Notes under the pieces: model-generated | What the model saw: only the letters and a program-made list of their open reading frames with translations | Databases searched by the model: none | What the model was told of the DNA's origin: nothing | Source: SVFI01 sp045535935 | GTDB taxonomy: Bacteria; Bacillota; Clostridia; Lachnospirales; Lachnospiraceae | Direction: 5' to 3' | Assembly: GCA_045535935.1 (NCBI GenBank) | Contig: JAZSMO010000012.1 | Location: 39,223-103,222 of the forward strand | Length of the DNA stretch: 64,000 bases | Part shown: piece by piece, positions 61,822 through 64,000 of the stretch | Layout: each line of letters begins with the position of its first letter | How positions within the stretch are numbered: position 1 is the first letter of the stretch | Position numbers and translations under genes: made by a program

Positions 61822-63012
61822 GTTATCTTCCAAAAAGCGTGCACGCTTGACCGCATTGTCGCCGTATTTTTGGCGGATGGAATCGATAGCCATGTCCAGT
61901 TTTTCCAGCTTTTCGTTCTTTTCTGTGTCAAAAAGAGAATATTGGGTATAGCATTCATCCGAGGCCTTGGAGGTATGTACGCCGATCAGCCGGATCGGAT
62001 TTGTGTCCCAGAGCTTATCGAATAATGTGCATGCGTTTTCATAGATTACATCGGTGATGTTTGTGCCGGTGGAAAGGCTTGTCTGACGGGAAGATTTGTT
62101 AAAATCCGCATCGACAATCGTGACGGAGACGACGCTGATATATGCGTTGTCTTTTCTTATGCGCATTCCGATGTTTTCACAGAGGGAAAGCATGATGCCT
62201 TTGGCATCACCTCGGTCAGTGCAGTCGAAGGGAAGCGTGATGGAGTTGCTGTAGCCCTTCGGAGCGTCTGTTTCCGATTCCACGGGGGATGAATCGATTC
62301 CGTTTGCATATGCGTGCAATTCTTTGCCGTGGGATTTTAAGTGCTGCTGCAAAACGTCCGGATTGGCGCCGGCGAGATCCCCGATTGTGAAAATACCGAG
62401 GTTGCGGAGCTTTTGCACGGAGGAACGCCCGGCGTAGAGCAGATCGGATACCGGAAGCGGCCACATTTTTTCGGGAATTTCCTCCGGAAAGAGTGTATGT
62501 ACCTTATCCGGCTTTTCAAAGTCAGAAGCCATTTTTGCCAGAAGTTTGTTGGAGGAGATACCGATGTTGACGGTAAAGCCCAGAGTTTCATATATTTCCT
62601 GTTTGAGTTGATAGGCAAAGCGGACAGGGTCCCCGTACAGCTTTTGGGTACCGGACATATCACAAAAGGCTTCATCGATGCTCAGCTGCTGGACAGCCGG
62701 AGCATAGCGGCGAAGCAGTTCCATGAGTGCATCCGATTTGGGACGGTAAATAGAAAAGTCCGGTGGGTAAATTTGTAAGTTCGGACATTTTTTCAAAGCG
62801 TGAACAATTGGTTCGCCGGTTTTGATGCCGGCTTTGGATGCGGGAATGGATTTTGCGAGTACCACACCATGGCGCAGCTCCCGGCGGCCGCCGATGATAG
62901 CGGGTATTAAGCGGATATCCGCAGCCTGCGGATCATCGCTTAACCGGCGACATGCTTCCCAGGACAGAAAGGCGGAGTTGACATCTACATGAAATATGAT
63001 TGGTTTTGTCAT
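61795..63012 (-). CDS. dinB: DNA polymerase IV (Y family)
   Basis: A 405-residue translesion polymerase. HVDVNSAFLSWEA (catalytic Asp of motif I), YAPAVQQLSIDEAF (the Asp-Glu pair) and IGISSNKLLAKMASDFEKP are intact, followed by helix-hairpin-helix (LRNLGIFTIGDLA) and the little-finger domain (about 235-350). The C-terminal tail has no obvious beta-clamp motif of the QLxLF type except the QYSLFD segment near residue 367, which is a good candidate. The amidotransferase-like gene ends 54 bases upstream on the same strand. I see no Bacillus-type LexA box in that gap. Confidence 0.95.
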   Translation of the reverse strand: MTKPIIFHVDVNSAFLSWEACRRLSDDPQAADIRLIPAIIGGRRELRHGVVLAKSIPASKAGIKTGEPIVHALKKCPNLQIYPPDFSIYRPKSDALMELLRRYAPAVQQLSIDEAFCDMSGTQKLYGDPVRFAYQLKQEIYETLGFTVNIGISSNKLLAKMASDFEKPDKVHTLFPEEIPEKMWPLPVSDLLYAGRSSVQKLRNLGIFTIGDLAGANPDVLQQHLKSHGKELHAYANGIDSSPVESETDAPKGYSNSITLPFDCTDRGDAKGIMLSLCENIGMRIRKDNAYISVVSVTIVDADFNKSSRQTSLSTGTNITDVIYENACTLFDKLWDTNPIRLIGVHTSKASDECYTQYSLFDTEKNEKLEKLDMAIDSIRQKYGDNAVKRARFLEDNKKKPTTDR

Positions 63013-63066
63013 AGCGGCTCCTTTCCGTGTCTACAATGGGCAGACAACTTATCTACCACCAGTTTA

Positions 63067-63777
63067 TCACAAGGAGACCGATTGCAAAAGTAGTTCGATA
63101 AGACTGCGAAAAGATTTTTCGCGAAAGGCGCTGAGGCGCTCCGGATGCCATTGCAGTCCGAGAATGGGAAGAGATTCGTGTGCGATTGCTTCGGGAATGA
63201 AATCTTCGCTGTGTTGAATTGTACGGAGTCCCTTGCCGAGATGTCGGATGCCTTGGTGATGTGCGCTGTTGACAGTGGGGTATAGATTTAAAATGTCGTA
63301 CAGTTTTTCAGAGCATTCACAAAACAAATGTGTTTTGTGAGGGAATTCTGACACAAAGAAGACGGAGTGCATCTGATCTTTGTTTTTGCAATTGTGCAGG
63401 TCGGAAGTGGGAAGGTGTTGATGCAGTGTTCCGCCGAAATAGATATTGATCAGTTGCATTCCTTTGCAAATACCGAGTACCGGTATGCGGCGGATCACAG
63501 ACAGCTGCAAAAGTTGAAATTGGATCAGGTCTGTGATATCATCTGCCGGACGGCTTTTTTTCTTTTTTTCTCCGTAAAGAAGAGGAGAAATGTCTCCGCC
63601 GCCGGGGAGGAGCAAAAGGTCATAGGATAATTCTGTCAGCTCTGCCGGCGGAAGAAAGTGCCCGGTATCTTTGCAGATTGGAAATAGGGCAGAGTACTCG
63701 GCGGATGAGAGGGCGGCCGCATAGTTCCCGGCATTGGAGGGGAGGGCTGCAATCAGTATTTTTACGGTAGATGGCAT
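63067..63777 (-). CDS. Class-I glutamine-amidotransferase-like hydrolase (peptidase C26, PuuD/gamma-glutamyl-GABA hydrolase type)
   Basis: A 236-residue cytoplasmic enzyme. LLLPGGGDISPLLYG is the family's substrate/metal loop, PVLGICKGMQLINIYFGGTL contains the nucleophile Cys (GICKG), and LGLQWHPER holds the catalytic His and Glu. HHQGIRHLGKGL is the conserved histidine loop. The usual substrates are gamma-glutamyl amides such as gamma-glutamyl-GABA. It is followed on the same strand by dinB. The start lies 74 bases from the divergent gene at the window end. Confidence 0.88.
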   Translation of the reverse strand: MPSTVKILIAALPSNAGNYAAALSSAEYSALFPICKDTGHFLPPAELTELSYDLLLLPGGGDISPLLYGEKKKKSRPADDITDLIQFQLLQLSVIRRIPVLGICKGMQLINIYFGGTLHQHLPTSDLHNCKNKDQMHSVFFVSEFPHKTHLFCECSEKLYDILNLYPTVNSAHHQGIRHLGKGLRTIQHSEDFIPEAIAHESLPILGLQWHPERLSAFREKSFRSLIELLLQSVSL

Positions 63778-63816
63778 TTTTTTCCTTTACATATTTCTTT
63801 TTTCTATTTTATGCAT

Positions 63817-63822
63817 TATAAT
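63817..63822 (+). promoter_or_regulatory. Candidate -10 box for the last gene
   Basis: A perfect TATAAT, 29 bases before the ATG at 63851. The -35 region is only T-rich (TTTCTT at 63794-63799 with a 17-base spacer). Confidence 0.4.
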
Positions 63823-63850
63823 TGGGAACATGACAGAAAGGGGTTATTTA

Positions 63851-64000
63851 TGAAAGCAGTAAAAAGATATATGCGTATGTTATTCGTTGCATGTTTTGTG
63901 TTTGTTGCGGCGGCAGCACTTGATATGTCGGTGCAGGCGACAGAGACCGATCAGACAGAAGTGACATATACGACGACATATGCAAAGGGAACCATACAAC
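63851..64000 (+). CDS. Secreted protein, 3' end outside window
   Basis: The first 50 codons are visible. A basic start (MKAVKRYMRM) is followed by a hydrophobic core (LFVACFVFVAAAAL) and a likely signal-peptidase site after SVQA, then a Thr/Glu-rich mature N-terminus (TETDQTEVTYTTTY). AAAGGGG lies upstream of the ATG. The family cannot be told from this fragment. Confidence 0.75.

Overview
The window looks like a chromosomal segment of a spore-forming gut Firmicute of the Lachnospiraceae type (inference). Supporting signs are the T-box leader before thrS, the Firmicutes-type L20 leader before infC-rpmI-rplT, a SpoIID-like protein, a GPH symporter with two glycosidases, and a large operon of families (DUF5717/DUF5716-like) that I associate with this group. 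I see no phage, insertion sequence, CRISPR array or rRNA. The one tRNA is tRNA-Gly(GCC).

Layout. 1-6.6 kb: a glycoside-use operon (GH2, membrane-anchored GH3 with inverted domain order, GPH symporter). 6.6-9.8 kb: a small anchored protein, a DUF1653 protein, a 5'-nucleotidase-like protein and MutY. 9.8-13.6 kb: a glycosyltransferase pair on the + strand and, convergent, a lipid kinase plus PAP2 phosphatase. 13.8-15 kb: glyA. 15-20.2 kb (- strand): a 924-residue acyltransferase/ABC-permease fusion, a chimeric remnant, and a c-di-GMP phosphodiesterase. 20.4-26 kb: the homoserine/threonine branch (ACT protein, hom, phosphoglycerate-mutase-like homoserine kinase candidate, lysC), then ahcY. 26-29 kb: a repeat-rich intergenic region, a LUD protein, a strong promoter over an apparently non-coding 300-base tract, and a NagZ-like protein lacking its catalytic histidine. 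29-35 kb: tRNA-Gly, an MBOAT/SGNH O-acetylation pair, a miniature chemoreceptor-like protein, a TraX-family protein, and a beta-CASP hydrolase gene broken by one in-frame stop. 35-38.8 kb: thyA-folA, a diguanylate cyclase and ilvE. 39-42.5 kb: a GntR-ABC exporter operon, a SpoIID/peptidoglycan-binding protein and a DtxR/MntR-type regulator.

42.6-49.5 kb holds the best candidate for an undescribed system. It is a tight four-gene operon encoding a giant scaffold (two Ig-like domains followed by helical repeats), a divergent Hsp70/actin-fold ATPase, a TPR protein and a coiled-coil protein with two membrane segments. 49.5-52 kb: an amino-acid ABC importer. 52-56 kb: small membrane proteins, a HAD phosphatase, a membrane-anchored pseudokinase and a SEC-C protein. 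56-60 kb: a T-box leader, a small Cys/acidic membrane protein, thrS, a DUF1540 protein, and infC (apparent AUU start)-rpmI-rplT. 60-64 kb: pepD, dinB, a class-I glutamine-amidotransferase-like hydrolase, and the start of a secreted protein cut by the window edge.

All domain assignments were made by reading motifs. No database search was run.
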